A DNA stretch of 59,036 bases. Source: Methanolobus bombayensis. Lineage in GTDB: Archaea > Halobacteriota > Methanosarcinia > Methanosarcinales > Methanosarcinaceae. The notes under the pieces are model-generated. The model saw only the letters and a program-made list of their open reading frames with translations. It was not told where the DNA came from and searched no databases. The stretch covers positions 1 through 59,036 of the forward strand of contig NZ_JAGGKD010000012.1 in assembly GCF_017873415.1 (NCBI RefSeq). Direction: 5' to 3'. Position numbers and translations under genes: made by a program. Each line of letters starts with the position of its first letter. The first letter of the stretch is position 1. Below, in pieces: positions 20,037-29,089 of the stretch.

Positions 20037-22427
20037 TCATTCAGTATCGTGGATCTCAGGATTGAACAGAGGCAGGGATAAATGAACTGTTGTTCCAACT
20101 CCTTCCTCACTTTCCACCTCTATTGTTCCGGAATGCAGTTCAACAATATTCTTTGCCAGATACAGACCAAGACCATTACCTCCGTGAATGCGAGTGGCTG
20201 ATCCGTCCACCTGATAGAACCTGTCAAATATCCTGTCCATACATGCACCGGGTATGCCTATACCATGGTCAGTGACAGTAATCTGCACGTCTTTATCTCC
20301 TTCAAGTGCATTTATGGTTATTTCTGATCCTTTTGCTGAGAACTTGATCGCATTGTCAAGAATATAAACAAAAAGATATTTGAGGAATTCACCATTACCA
20401 TAAACAAGGTGCATATCTGAAGGATATTCTTTTACAACATTTACGTCATTATCTTCTATTTTTAAGGAAAGACTGTTAATCGAATTGTCAAGAACGTCTT
20501 TTAAATGTATAGGTGAAAGTACATGATATTTCTCAAAATAAAGGGAGTTCATATTGAGTAATGATTCTATAAGCCTTTCCAGACGCTCTGAGTTAGAAAC
20601 AATGACCTTCATACACTGCTTTTGCTTTTCTTCCAGGTCACCCAGAAGACCCTCATATATTACTTCACTATAACCTTTTATAGAAATAAGAGGTGTCTTT
20701 AATTCATGGGTTATATTGGCCACAAACTCGTCTTTCATCCTGTCCAGTGATTTCAGTTCTTCATAGGCTTTACGTGTTTCATTAAGAAGTCGGATATTCT
20801 CTACGGTGATACCTATCTGATGACCCACGTTGCCCAATATATTAAGGTCGGACTTTGAAATGATGGTATCTTTATCGGGCAGTAGCAATATAAAACCCAC
20901 AAGCTCTTCCCGGGCTATTATAGGCACGTAAACTAATTTCCCGATATTTTCACTGATAATAATATCTCTCAAACAGCCTTTTATTTCACTAACTTTTCCT
21001 GTGATCCAGGTATCCTTCATATACGGAATGATCTGGAAAAGGGGGTCATTCTCTTGTAAACAGTCCAGTTTTTTAGTAATTTCATCCCTGAAACCTGTAG
21101 CTGAACAAAGAATAAATTTGTTCTCAATAGAATTGAAAAGATAAACAGAACCTGTAGAGCAATCAACATAAGAGTTTATCTCTTTAAGAATCTCTCTGAG
21201 AAAATCCTGCATCTCAACTGAAGTTGCGGCAATCATGGCAGTTGATTGTAGTATCAGAAGATTGCGGTTCTTTCTCTGGAGATCTTCCTGAGCAAGTGAT
21301 ATTTCAGTAATATCCTGAGTAGTTCCCCGAAATAGTACTCTTCTTCCTTCGCTATCCCACGTTACTTCACCAAGAGAGTGAAGTATGCAGATCCTGCCAT
21401 TCTTTCTTATCAGCCTGGCACGCACATCAAATTTATAACCGGGAATTGTAAGTGCCAGTTCCACAGCAGAATTAAAAACATCCCGGTCTTCCGGATGCAT
21501 GCGCTCAAGATAGGTATCGCGGCTAATATTCACTTCACTGGGAGCATAACCCATGATCCGGTACATTTCCTCTGACCAGAAATGTTTCTTTGTACGCAGG
21601 TCGATCTCCCAGCTTCCCACACGGGATATCTCCTGCGCCCTTGCCAGTCTTTCACGGTGTTTCAGGATGGATTCTTCTGCTTTCTTTCTTTCAATACTAT
21701 CGATAAAAAGATCGCCTACGACCCTCATTAGTTTGACATAGTTCTGTGACCATTGCTTTTTACGTCCAATGGTATCAAATCCCAGAAAACCTATCATTTC
21801 TCCATCAGACTGTAAAGGAATAGAGAGAACTGATCCAATGCTTTCCTGTTGTAATACACTTTTTTCTTTGCTGGCAGATGCAGGCAGTTTTGATGTGTCA
21901 GGTATATGGACTATCTCAGGGCTGGCCATCTTTTCCATCCACCAGGGAAAATCACGGCCGGGATAATAGTAAATTTTCCTGTTGTCCATATTATTAGTAT
22001 GCCATTGATATACAGTATCAGTCTCTTCCGGTTCAGAGGATAATAATGTTAAATAACTGCGATCTGCATCTGCAAAATCAGCTATTTTTTTTAGTGACTG
22101 CTCAATGGCATCGTCAATATGTTCCGATTTTTTCCCGATAAAATTAGAAGAAATTTCTGCGACAAGATTTTCAAACCTTAACTGAGAGAGAAGCTCAGAT
22201 TCTGCATACTGGCATTTACGTGCCATTTTTGAAACTGTCATCCCAAAGAGAAGAAAAACAAGAAAAACAAAAGAACGTACATAGACATCATAAAAAGTCT
22301 CTTTTTGTTCCATGGAAAAAGGCAGTATATTGTGAGAAAAGAGCAGATGCACTACATAAGTATCAGCAACCAGAAATGTAAGACCAAAAAATATTGAAAT
22401 CAGTAGTATCTTCACGTCTTTTTTCAT
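20037..22427 (-). CDS. Membrane sensor histidine kinase (GAF-PAS-GAF-HisKA)
   Basis: A 796-residue kinase. Two hydrophobic helices (about 5-25 and 55-78) anchor it. Then come GAF (about 90-245), PAS (265-385, with VGSWEIDLRTKKHFWSEEMYRI and a PAC ending GTTQDITE), GAF (400-560), HisKA with canonical H-box FVANITHELKTPLISIKGY, and HATPase with DNAIKFS, DHGIGIP and GGNGLGLYLAKNI. I start at the ATG at 22427, after AGGA; the in-frame TTG at 22466 is weaker. The short extracytoplasmic loop (about 28 residues) suggests that sensing is mainly by the cytoplasmic GAF/PAS parts. No response regulator is adjacent. It is convergent with alaX. Confidence 0.9.
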   Translation of the reverse strand: MKKDVKILLISIFFGLTFLVADTYVVHLLFSHNILPFSMEQKETFYDVYVRSFVFLVFLLFGMTVSKMARKCQYAESELLSQLRFENLVAEISSNFIGKKSEHIDDAIEQSLKKIADFADADRSYLTLLSSEPEETDTVYQWHTNNMDNRKIYYYPGRDFPWWMEKMASPEIVHIPDTSKLPASASKEKSVLQQESIGSVLSIPLQSDGEMIGFLGFDTIGRKKQWSQNYVKLMRVVGDLFIDSIERKKAEESILKHRERLARAQEISRVGSWEIDLRTKKHFWSEEMYRIMGYAPSEVNISRDTYLERMHPEDRDVFNSAVELALTIPGYKFDVRARLIRKNGRICILHSLGEVTWDSEGRRVLFRGTTQDITEISLAQEDLQRKNRNLLILQSTAMIAATSVEMQDFLREILKEINSYVDCSTGSVYLFNSIENKFILCSATGFRDEITKKLDCLQENDPLFQIIPYMKDTWITGKVSEIKGCLRDIIISENIGKLVYVPIIAREELVGFILLLPDKDTIISKSDLNILGNVGHQIGITVENIRLLNETRKAYEELKSLDRMKDEFVANITHELKTPLISIKGYSEVIYEGLLGDLEEKQKQCMKVIVSNSERLERLIESLLNMNSLYFEKYHVLSPIHLKDVLDNSINSLSLKIEDNDVNVVKEYPSDMHLVYGNGEFLKYLFVYILDNAIKFSAKGSEITINALEGDKDVQITVTDHGIGIPGACMDRIFDRFYQVDGSATRIHGGNGLGLYLAKNIVELHSGTIEVESEEGVGTTVHLSLPLFNPEIHDTE

Positions 22428-22856
22428 ATACAATCCTGCTGCAAAGAGAATAATTAATTTTGGCAATATGGATGCCTTAATCTATTTTCAACGGCTTTTA
22501 GACTATGTAAATCTAATATAGAGGATTTTATATATATCTTCCTATTTTATCCGGGAAAACACAAATGAGAAGGCATTCATACAGAAACACAAGGAAGAAA
22601 GAAGATAATTTTAGCCTGGCTATCAATGTATTGTTACAATTCACCTTTATAGTATCATGTACTTAAGTTTTTAAAGAGACAAGTATATGTAAAATGACGC
22701 ATTCACGAAGTAGGTTAAAATAGGTTGAGGTCACTTGAACTGAACCAGGGACTTACAGGACATTATGTAGAAAAAGATATAATTGCATTTGTCATTTAAA
22801 CCTATTAAATCAAAATGAGCAATTAATTATTGCATTTATCTGCGGAGATATTCAAA
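22428..22856. promoter_or_regulatory. 429-bp intergenic region between kinase and serA promoters
   Basis: No gene found. TTTATATATAT around 22527-22537 reads as a TATA box for the minus-strand kinase, and AAGTATATGTAAA near 22681 is TATA-like for serA. That would leave a serA leader of about 150 bases. A 33-codon ORF at 22565 has no SD and no recognisable product. Confidence 0.35.
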
Positions 22857-24428
22857 ATGAAAGTACTAGTTAGTGATCCATTATCAGAACAGGGATTAGC
22901 AATACTTCAGCAGCATTTCACAGTTGATGTCATTACAAAACTTTCCGAAGAGGAACTTGTAGAGAAAATACCGGAATATGACGCACTTGTCATAAGAAGC
23001 GGTACACAGGTTACAAGAAATGTCATCGAAGCTGCCGACAAGTTAAAGATCGTTGGCAGAGCCGGTGTTGGCGTTGACAATGTCGATGTTGAAGCAGCCA
23101 CAGAAAAAGGAATCATAGTTGTTAATGCGCCAGAAGGAAACATGCTTTCCGCCGCAGAACACACTATTGCAATGATGATGGCACTCTCAAGGAACATAGC
23201 ACAGGCAAACGCATCACTCAAATCCAAAAAATGGGAACGCAGCAAGTTCATGGGTGTTGAAGTCAACGGAAAGACACTTGGTGTTATCGGACTGGGGCGT
23301 ATCGGTGCTGAAGTGGCAAAGAGAGCACAGGGCCTGAACATGAATATCCTTGCATACGATCCTTTTGTCTCCGAGGAGAGAGCAAAAGAGATGGGTGTAA
23401 CAATGATGTCTGTGCAGGAGATCGCCAGGGAAGCAGATTTTATCACAGTTCACACACCACTTACCAAGGACACGAGAAATATTATCGATGCTGAAGAGTT
23501 CAACATGATGAAAAGCAATGCAAGGATAATCAACTGTGCACGCGGAGGCATCATTAATGAAGAAGCACTTGCAGATGCCCTTAACAATAACAAGATTGCT
23601 GGTGCCGCAATAGACGTTTTTGTCAACGAGCCACCTCTTGACAGTCCACTCCTTGACTGTGAAACTCTTATAGCAACTCCGCATCTTGGTGCATCAACCA
23701 GGGAAGCTCAGATCAATGTGGCAGTTTCCGTTGCAGAGGAAGTTGTTGCGGTATTAAATGGCGGAACTGCAAAGAACGCTATCAATATACCTTCCGTAAA
23801 ACCGGAACTTATGACAATGCTTGCTCCTTACATACAGCTTGCTGAGACAATGAGTAATGCATGTGCGCAACTTCTGGGCAAGAACTACCAGAAAATCGAG
23901 ATATCATATAACGGAGATATTTCCGAGAAGGATACAAGACCTGTCACCGTTGCTGCGGTAAAAGGAATGCTGCAGGTTGCACTTGGTTCTGCAGTAAACT
24001 ATGTCAATGCAAATGCCCTTGCAAAGTCAAGGAAAGTAGAAGTCATTGAAAGCAAGTCAGAAACCACAGAAGAATTCAGTTCCACCATCAAGGTACAGGT
24101 TACTATGGATGATGAGAAAGTTTCAATTGGTGGTACTGTTGTAGGTGGCAAAGGAAAGATAATCAGTGTCAATGGAGAACATGTAGATATTGTGCCAGCC
24201 GGATACATGATCGTGGCAAAACACTTAAACAAGCCGAATGTTATCGGACCTTGCTGTTTAGTACTTGGAAAGAATAACATCAATATCTCCGGCATGCAGG
24301 TAGGGAGAGCTGAAATAGGTGGAACTACCATAATGGTGCTTAATGTTGATTCGGAAGTACCCGAGGAAATATTGAAAGAGATGAGATCAGTTGAAGGAAT
24401 TATCGATGCCAAGCTCATCAGATTATGA
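22857..24428 (+). CDS. serA: D-3-phosphoglycerate dehydrogenase
   Basis: A 523-residue SerA of the long type. The catalytic part (1-310) has AEHTIAMMMALSRNIAQA, the NAD motif GVIGLGRIGAEVAKRA, the catalytic Arg in NCARGGIINEEAL, the Glu in DVFVNEPP and the His in ATPHLGAST. The allosteric substrate-binding domain follows (about 320-445), then an ACT domain (about 450-523, NVIGPCCLVLGKNNINISGMQVGR) that normally binds serine for feedback control. GGAGAT before the ATG at 22857 decides the start; the in-frame upstream start would add nine residues. It makes 3-phosphohydroxypyruvate, the first step of serine synthesis. The length matches the methanogen enzymes of about 524 residues. Confidence 0.96.
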   Translation: MKVLVSDPLSEQGLAILQQHFTVDVITKLSEEELVEKIPEYDALVIRSGTQVTRNVIEAADKLKIVGRAGVGVDNVDVEAATEKGIIVVNAPEGNMLSAAEHTIAMMMALSRNIAQANASLKSKKWERSKFMGVEVNGKTLGVIGLGRIGAEVAKRAQGLNMNILAYDPFVSEERAKEMGVTMMSVQEIAREADFITVHTPLTKDTRNIIDAEEFNMMKSNARIINCARGGIINEEALADALNNNKIAGAAIDVFVNEPPLDSPLLDCETLIATPHLGASTREAQINVAVSVAEEVVAVLNGGTAKNAINIPSVKPELMTMLAPYIQLAETMSNACAQLLGKNYQKIEISYNGDISEKDTRPVTVAAVKGMLQVALGSAVNYVNANALAKSRKVEVIESKSETTEEFSSTIKVQVTMDDEKVSIGGTVVGGKGKIISVNGEHVDIVPAGYMIVAKHLNKPNVIGPCCLVLGKNNINISGMQVGRAEIGGTTIMVLNVDSEVPEEILKEMRSVEGIIDAKLIRL

Positions 24429-24474
24429 TAAGTTTGAATGATATTATAAAATAAAAGGATGGTAGCAGTTTAAA

Positions 24475-24957
24475 ATGATGCGAAAGCGAATATATCATCG
24501 ATTTCCGCACAGGACTGTAGAGTTTGAACAGAAATACCGCTACCATTCAGACCTTCCTTTTTTTGTGAAAGTGATGGCTAACATGGATGGTAAGTTCGGT
24601 ATGTTCGTCACCGAATCGGTGACAAAGAGAGGACATCGTATTCAGGCCAAGCGAGAGATAAGCGTTGAGATCGTTTACAATGGAATTGATTTTTCACCGC
24701 TTAACTATGATACTGTAGAGGATGTACTCGATACTCTGGAACCGGAAGGCATAGTTGATTTCAGGATACATCTTAGATACAGTTATCTCGATGGAAAATA
24801 TAATCGGGTACCTTTCAGAGGAGATATCTACCTTGCCAGGGCCATCCTTGAGCATGAATTGCTGGTGCTCCAGATAAATCACATTGATGGTCCAAAGAGA
24901 ACCGAGTGTGGCAGGGTTGCCGATACTATCATAGATGAACTTCGCAAGGGGTCCTGA
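24475..24957 (+). CDS. Conserved archaeal protein of unknown function
   Basis: A 160-residue soluble protein I cannot place in a named family. It is basic at the N-terminus (MRKRIYHRFPHRTVEF), then alternates short beta-type strands (FFVKVMANMDGKFGMFVT, QAKREISVEIVY) and ends in a helix (CGRVADTIIDELRKG). A single Cys (in RTECGRVAD) is present. It overlaps the DUF2240 gene by one base (TGATG), so the two are translated together and probably act together. Two ATG codons in tandem open the gene. An informational role is possible from the position just upstream of the ribosomal block, but this is only context. Confidence 0.65.
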   Translation: MMRKRIYHRFPHRTVEFEQKYRYHSDLPFFVKVMANMDGKFGMFVTESVTKRGHRIQAKREISVEIVYNGIDFSPLNYDTVEDVLDTLEPEGIVDFRIHLRYSYLDGKYNRVPFRGDIYLARAILEHELLVLQINHIDGPKRTECGRVADTIIDELRKGS

Positions 24958-25433
24958 TGGACGAGCTTATGCTTGTTGCAGCGACCCCGTTCAAGAGAAA
25001 TAACAAAAGATCCCTGCCCATTAAGGATTTCGAATTTGTGCTTTCCTTTGATCTGAAGTGGATGGCCCCGGATGCTGCTTCGAAGATAAGGGACAAAGCC
25101 ATCGGGGCGCAACTCCTCAGGTTTGAAGGGTCAGAGCTAATTCCTGCATTTGATATTGAGAAAATAGATATACCCCCTGGTTTCAAGCCTTCTCCATCTC
25201 TATTTCAGGAGAGATCACTAATTGAGGACATCATTGCTATAATAGTGGCAAGATGCGGAAAGAATACAAAAGACGTTATCGTCCTGATAAATAATAAGCA
25301 GGAAGAGTTCGATGACCTGGTAGATATTGAAATCGCAGGACTTCTTGTTGCAAAAGATCTGGGATGCGATATCAATCCTATTTACGACCGCGTTTATGAA
25401 AGGGTTTTTAGGACAGAAGAAAAACCCACATAA
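24957..25433 (+). CDS. DUF2240 family archaeal protein
   Basis: A 158-residue protein that fits DUF2240, a family restricted to euryarchaea: AATPFKRNNKRSLPIKDFEFVLSFDLKWMAP followed by AIGAQLLRFEGSELIPAFDI and IPPGFKPSPS. The middle part looks like a winged-helix unit (a helix, a helix, then the strand pair LLRFEGSELIPAF), and the C-terminal part is helical and acidic. No catalytic motif is visible. It is translationally coupled to the 160-residue gene before it and is followed by the 135-bp leader of the ribosomal operon. Confidence 0.75.
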   Translation: MDELMLVAATPFKRNNKRSLPIKDFEFVLSFDLKWMAPDAASKIRDKAIGAQLLRFEGSELIPAFDIEKIDIPPGFKPSPSLFQERSLIEDIIAIIVARCGKNTKDVIVLINNKQEEFDDLVDIEIAGLLVAKDLGCDINPIYDRVYERVFRTEEKPT

Positions 25434-25568
25434 TCTTTATGTACTATTAATGTTATTCAGACACCAGTCTGAGTCTACAGACTAAATATGTTCTTACTTA
25501 ACTGACACCTAACGGATGTTCGAACGCATATTATGCGTGAGTGAGACAAACTCTTGCGGAGGAACATT
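25434..25568 (+). promoter_or_regulatory. Leader of the rpl18e ribosomal operon with two hairpins
   Basis: Two inverted repeats are visible: AGTCTG-AGTCTA-CAGACT (25466-25483) and ACGCAT-ATT-ATGCGT (25524-25538). The second ends about 15 bases before the GGAGG SD of rpl18e. In archaea and bacteria, leaders of ribosomal operons can be bound by one of the encoded proteins. That such control acts here is an inference. Confidence 0.35.
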
Positions 25569-25949
25569 ATGAGCAAGAATACAAACGCAAAAATCCAAAG
25601 AAAGACAAACCCTCGCACTCCCGTGCTAATTGCAGCACTGAAGGAAGAGGCGCGCCAGAACGAAGTTGCTATCTGGAGAGATGTGGCAAAGAAACTGGAA
25701 AAACCTGGAAAAAACTACGCACAGGTGAATCTCAGTAAGATCAACAGGTACGCAAAGGACGGAGAGACTGTCCTTATTGCAGGAAAAGTACTTGGATCAG
25801 GACTTCTTGAAAAGGCAGTCACCGTTGCAGCATACAATTTCAGTGCAACAGCAATGGAAAAGATTGCAGAGGTTGGCGGAAAATGCCTGACCATCGAACA
25901 GATAATGGAAGAAAACCCAAAGGGATCAGGTATCAGGATCTTGCAGTAG
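25569..25949 (+). CDS. rpl18e: Ribosomal protein eL18 (L18e)
   Basis: A 126-residue 50S subunit protein of the archaeal/eukaryotic type: KTNPRTPVLIAALKEEARQNEVAIWRDVAKKLEKP, then SKINRYAKDGETVLIAGKVLGSG. GGAGG lies six bases before the ATG at 25569; a TTG at 25554 is in frame but unlikely. It is the first gene of the block rpl18e-rpl13-rps9-rpoN, whose order is conserved across euryarchaea. The gap to rpl13 is nine bases. Confidence 0.97.
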   Translation: MSKNTNAKIQRKTNPRTPVLIAALKEEARQNEVAIWRDVAKKLEKPGKNYAQVNLSKINRYAKDGETVLIAGKVLGSGLLEKAVTVAAYNFSATAMEKIAEVGGKCLTIEQIMEENPKGSGIRILQ

Positions 25950-25958
25950 GTGAAAAAG

Positions 25959-26378
25959 ATGACAATTATCGATGCAGAAGGACTTATCATGGGCAGGCTT
26001 GCAAGTGCCGTTGCAAAAAAGCTTCTTGCCGGTGAGAAAATTGATATCATCAATGCTGAAAAGGCAGTTATTTCCGGTTCAAAGTTCGCTACAATGAGAG
26101 AGTATGACGAAACCCTGAGAAGAGGGAAACCGGAATTCGGACCATTCTTCCCAAAAAGACCGGACAGGATTCTCAAAAGAACTGTCAGAGGAATGCTTCC
26201 ATACAAACGTGCAAGAGGAAAGGCTGCAATGTCCAACCTTAAAGTGTATGTAGGAGTACCAGAGGAGCTTCAGGAAAAGGAATGCATAACAATGGATGAA
26301 GCAAGTATGAACCGCCTTAGCTCAAACAAATACCTCAGGCTTGGCGACCTAAGTAAGAAACTCGGTGCTAAGATCTAA
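25959..26378 (+). CDS. rpl13: Ribosomal protein uL13
   Basis: A 139-residue uL13. [39 protein letters not shown] is the conserved N-terminal part, and [37 protein letters not shown] is the rRNA-binding core. AGGTGA, which overlaps the rpl18e stop, sits five bases before the ATG at 25959, so I reject the GTG at 25950 as part of that SD. Second gene of the operon. Confidence 0.97.
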   Translation: MTIIDAEGLIMGRLASAVAKKLLAGEKIDIINAEKAVISGSKFATMREYDETLRRGKPEFGPFFPKRPDRILKRTVRGMLPYKRARGKAAMSNLKVYVGVPEELQEKECITMDEASMNRLSSNKYLRLGDLSKKLGAKI

Positions 26379-26395
26379 TAAGGAGGAAGATCATA

Positions 26396-26800
26396 ATGAC
26401 TACTAAAGTTATAACCTCATCAGGTAAGAAGAAGACAGCTATTGCACGCGCAACACTGAAAAAGGGAAATGGAAGGGTACGTATCAACAAGAAACCACTG
26501 GAGATATTCGACCCTGAATTTGCAAAGCTTAAGATCACCGAAGCAATTATGCTTGCAGGTGACGCTGCTGCAGACGTGGATATAGATGTTACAGTAAAGG
26601 GCGGTGGAATCATCGGACAGGCAAATGCCGCAAGGACTGCAATTGCAAGAGGTATTGTTGACTGGACCAACGATACAGCCCTCAGAGATACTTACATGGC
26701 ATACGACCGTAATCTCCTGGTAAACGATTCCAGGCAGACGGAAACCAAGAAGTTTGGTGGACCGGGTGCACGTGCCAAATATCAGAAATCATACAGGTAG
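26396..26800 (+). CDS. rps9: Ribosomal protein uS9
   Basis: A 134-residue uS9. [29 protein letters not shown] opens it, [20 protein letters not shown] is the central signature, and the basic tail [17 protein letters not shown] reaches the ribosomal P site in the family. AGGAGG precedes the ATG at 26396. Third gene of the operon, eight bases before rpoN. Confidence 0.97.
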   Translation: MTTKVITSSGKKKTAIARATLKKGNGRVRINKKPLEIFDPEFAKLKITEAIMLAGDAAADVDIDVTVKGGGIIGQANAARTAIARGIVDWTNDTALRDTYMAYDRNLLVNDSRQTETKKFGGPGARAKYQKSYR

Positions 26801-26808
26801 GCGAAAGG

Positions 26809-26997
26809 ATGTTACCAGTTCGATGTTTCAGCTGTGGAAAAGTTGTCTCAAATGTTTGGGAAGAATATAAACAGCGTGTTGCTGAGGGTGAAGAACCGGC
26901 TGCTGTACTGGATGACTTAGGAGTCGTCCGTTATTGCTGCAGAAGGATGATACTCTCACATGTCGAGCTAGTAGATACGCTTGCTCCATACCAGTGA
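26809..26997 (+). CDS. rpoN: RNA polymerase subunit N (Rpb10)
   Basis: A 62-residue RpoN. The zinc site is formed by CFSC near the N-terminus and the adjacent pair in RYCCRRM, the canonical CX2C...CC arrangement of Rpb10. The length is typical. The stop ends at 26997, a single base before the first base of tRNA-Pro, so the tRNA must be cut out of the operon transcript unless it has an internal promoter. Confidence 0.97.
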   Translation: MLPVRCFSCGKVVSNVWEEYKQRVAEGEEPAAVLDDLGVVRYCCRRMILSHVELVDTLAPYQ

Positions 26998-26998
26998 A

Positions 26999-27097
26999 GG
27001 GGCCGTAGGGTAGCCTGGACCATCCTTCGGCGTTCGGGACATATGTATCTGCTATGCGAAACACGCCGTAACCTGAGTTCAAATCTCAGCGGTCCCA
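26999..27097 (+). tRNA. tRNA-Pro (CGG) with a 24-nt intron
   Basis: The acceptor stem pairs GGGGCCG (26999-27005) with CGGTCCC (27090-27096), and A27097 is the discriminator. The anticodon stem is CGGCG (27028-27032) with CGCCG (27064-27068), and the T arm is CTGAG-TTCAAAT-CTCAG. After removing 27039-27062 the anticodon loop reads TTCGGGA, giving anticodon CGG with G37, as expected for tRNA-Pro. CCA is not encoded. It lies between rpoN and rpoK, inside the transcription unit. Confidence 0.93.
27039..27062 (+). other. tRNA-Pro intron, bulge-helix-bulge type
   Basis: The junctions form a textbook BHB: the 4-bp helix TTCG (27033-27036) with CGAA (27057-27060), a 3-base bulge GGA on the 5' side and ACA on the 3' side, each cut after its second base. 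The intron then folds through CATA/TATG. The position, between nucleotides 37 and 38, is the canonical archaeal site. Confidence 0.88.
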
Positions 27098-27297
27098 TAC
27101 CCATTTAAGGCACACTGATATGGATTGAAAGTAATATGACCACATTCGGAGGGATTCCGAATAAATTTATATTTATCAGGGTTATCATTGACCGCATTAA
27201 TGGCTATTCATACAGGAACACTTTTTGGAAGCAATAGGGGTAGCTATCGATAAATAGGCTGTTGATATTTCTATGTATATTTTGATCAGGTGATCTA
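27098..27297 (+). promoter_or_regulatory. Spacer before rpoK with inverted repeat and TATA-like site
   Basis: The 200 bp between tRNA-Pro and rpoK hold a 7-bp inverted repeat, ATTCGGA (27144-27150) and TCCGAAT (27156-27162), followed at once by AAATTTATATTTATC, a TATA-like stretch. The stem could end upstream transcription, or the region may restart transcription for rpoK-rps2. No T-run follows the stem. Confidence 0.35.
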
Positions 27298-27474
27298 TTG
27301 ACTACAGAACACTACACCAGGTATGAAAAGGCGAGAATCGTTGGTGCGAGAGCGCTTCAAATCTCAATGGGAGCACCAGTGCTCATAGATGATCCGAGCA
27401 TGAACTCATTATTCCTTGCCAAGAGAGAATTTGAATTGGAAGTAATTCCAATTACTGTTAAAAGAGATATTTGA
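27298..27474 (+). CDS. rpoK: RNA polymerase subunit K (Rpb6)
   Basis: A 58-residue RpoK, easily missed because it is short and starts with TTG. AGGTGA at 27288-27293 is four bases before the TTG at 27298. The protein begins with the conserved [20 protein letters not shown] and continues GAPVLIDD, ending [13 protein letters not shown], which is the omega/Rpb6 core. It aids RNA polymerase assembly. The stop overlaps the region just ahead of the rps2 SD, so it is co-transcribed with rps2. In many euryarchaea enolase lies between rpoK and rps2; it is absent here. Confidence 0.93.
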   Translation: MTTEHYTRYEKARIVGARALQISMGAPVLIDDPSMNSLFLAKREFELEVIPITVKRDI

Positions 27475-27491
27475 TAATTTCAGGTGATTTT

Positions 27492-28160
27492 ATGGATTCA
27501 ATTGAAGAAACTACAACTAACGAAGTTAATACTACTGAAGTAGATGCTGAAGTAACAACCGAGGCAGGAGAAGAACAAAAAACAACTTCTCTTGTACCTA
27601 TAGACGAATACCTTGCAGCAGGTGTACACATTGGTACCCAGCAGAAGACCGAGAACATGATGAAATTCGTATATCGTGTCAGAACAGATGGTCTCTATGT
27701 GCTGGACATCCAGGCAACAGACGAGAGGATCAAGCTTGCAGCAGCATTCCTTGCAAACTACGACCCACAGAGAATACTTGTGGTTTCCGCAAGACAGTAC
27801 GGCCAGTTCCCTGCAAAAATGTTCGCAAAGGCAATTGGTGCAAAATCAATGGTAGGAAGATTCATCCCGGGTATTCTCACAAACCCGAAGATAGAGAGCT
27901 TCTACGAACCGGATGTTGTCATAGTAACCGACCCAACGGGTGACGCACAGGTTATCAAGGAATCTGTGAACATAGGAACTCCGGTAGTTGCACTTTGTGA
28001 CACAAACAACATGACATCAAATGTTGACCTTGTAATCCCAACCAACAATAAAGGTAGAAAGGCACTTTCACTTGTCTACTGGCTGCTTGCAAGAGAGATC
28101 GCAAAGGCAAACGATTCAATGTTCACATACGAACTTGAAGACTTTGAAGCAGGAGTATAA
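27492..28160 (+). CDS. rps2: Ribosomal protein uS2
   Basis: A 222-residue uS2. The core starts at about residue 35: [23 protein letters not shown], then [23 protein letters not shown] and [27 protein letters not shown] lies four bases before the ATG at 27492, which fixes the start. The first 33 residues are an acidic, Thr/Glu-rich extension ([17 protein letters not shown]) longer than in most archaeal uS2; it is probably disordered. Confidence 0.97.
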   Translation: MDSIEETTTNEVNTTEVDAEVTTEAGEEQKTTSLVPIDEYLAAGVHIGTQQKTENMMKFVYRVRTDGLYVLDIQATDERIKLAAAFLANYDPQRILVVSARQYGQFPAKMFAKAIGAKSMVGRFIPGILTNPKIESFYEPDVVIVTDPTGDAQVIKESVNIGTPVVALCDTNNMTSNVDLVIPTNNKGRKALSLVYWLLAREIAKANDSMFTYELEDFEAGV

Positions 28161-28231
28161 ACATAGATACAATTGAAGCATACTACATATATCAAAAAGC
28201 CTTATAGAATAATTATAGGGTGATCAGTAGT

Positions 28232-29029
28232 ATGAGACAGACAACCGTTGCCGGTCAGTTCTACCCGCAAAATCTTAAAAGTCTTAAAAAGGAACTTGGC
28301 AGATGCTTTAAGGATGTGGCGATCTCGGAAAAGCCCATCCTTGGTGCTGTTGTACCACATGCAGGATATATTTATTCCGGACATGTTGCAGCGCAGGCAT
28401 ATGCTCAGCTGCCCAGAGCTGATACCTACATCCTGTTTGGACCTAACCACACAGGATATGGCTCTCCTGTTGCACTTTCCCAGGATACCTGGACAACTCC
28501 GCTCGGTGTTGTAGAAACAGACAGAGAAATAGGAAAGCAGCTTGCAGGAACCATTATAGACTTTGATGAGCTTGCACACCATTATGAGCATTCCATAGAA
28601 GTTCAGATCCCATTTTTACAGCATCGTTTCGGCAGTGATTTTAAAATACTTCCAATATGTATGGGACTTCAGGATGAAGAAACTGCAATGGAAGTAGGTA
28701 AAGAAGTTGCCCTTGCAGCTAAAACTACTGGAAAGAAAGTGGTTTTTATTGCATCCAGTGATTTCACCCATTATCAGCCTGATTCAGTTGCTCGGGAGCA
28801 GGACAGCTATCTGATAGAAGCCATACTGGAAATGGACATTCCAGAGTTTTACAGGCGCAGAGAGGAAAGAAGTATTTCTGCATGTGGATTTGGGCCAATA
28901 GCGGCCACGCTCGCAGCTACAAAGGAATTTGGAGCAAGTAATGTATCATTGATAAAATATGCAACCAGTGGTGATGTAAGCGGTGATATTTCAGGAGTGG
29001 TAGGATACGCGGCAATTATCATAGAATGA
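28232..29029 (+). CDS. MEMO family protein
   Basis: A 265-residue MEMO1-like protein, related to class III extradiol dioxygenases. VVPHAGYIYSGHVAAQAY, GPNHTGYG, HSIEVQIPFLQ and ASSDFTHYQP hold the conserved His/Asp residues that bind metal in the fold. The ATG at 28232 (MRQTTVAGQFYP) is the family start; a GTG at 28220 is in frame but is part of the SD (AGGGTGA). The family is nearly universal in archaea, usually sits before mvk as it does here, and its substrate is unknown. Confidence 0.93.
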   Translation: MRQTTVAGQFYPQNLKSLKKELGRCFKDVAISEKPILGAVVPHAGYIYSGHVAAQAYAQLPRADTYILFGPNHTGYGSPVALSQDTWTTPLGVVETDREIGKQLAGTIIDFDELAHHYEHSIEVQIPFLQHRFGSDFKILPICMGLQDEETAMEVGKEVALAAKTTGKKVVFIASSDFTHYQPDSVAREQDSYLIEAILEMDIPEFYRRREERSISACGFGPIAATLAATKEFGASNVSLIKYATSGDVSGDISGVVGYAAIIIE

Positions 29030-29089
29030 ATGTCAGTAAGGCCAATATTCAAAAATAGACCATAATATCACACAAGGATCAAGAAAGCT

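Noticed and set aside
22565-22666. 33-codon ORF upstream of serA
   Set aside because: No SD, no TATA box at a suitable distance and no recognisable motif.
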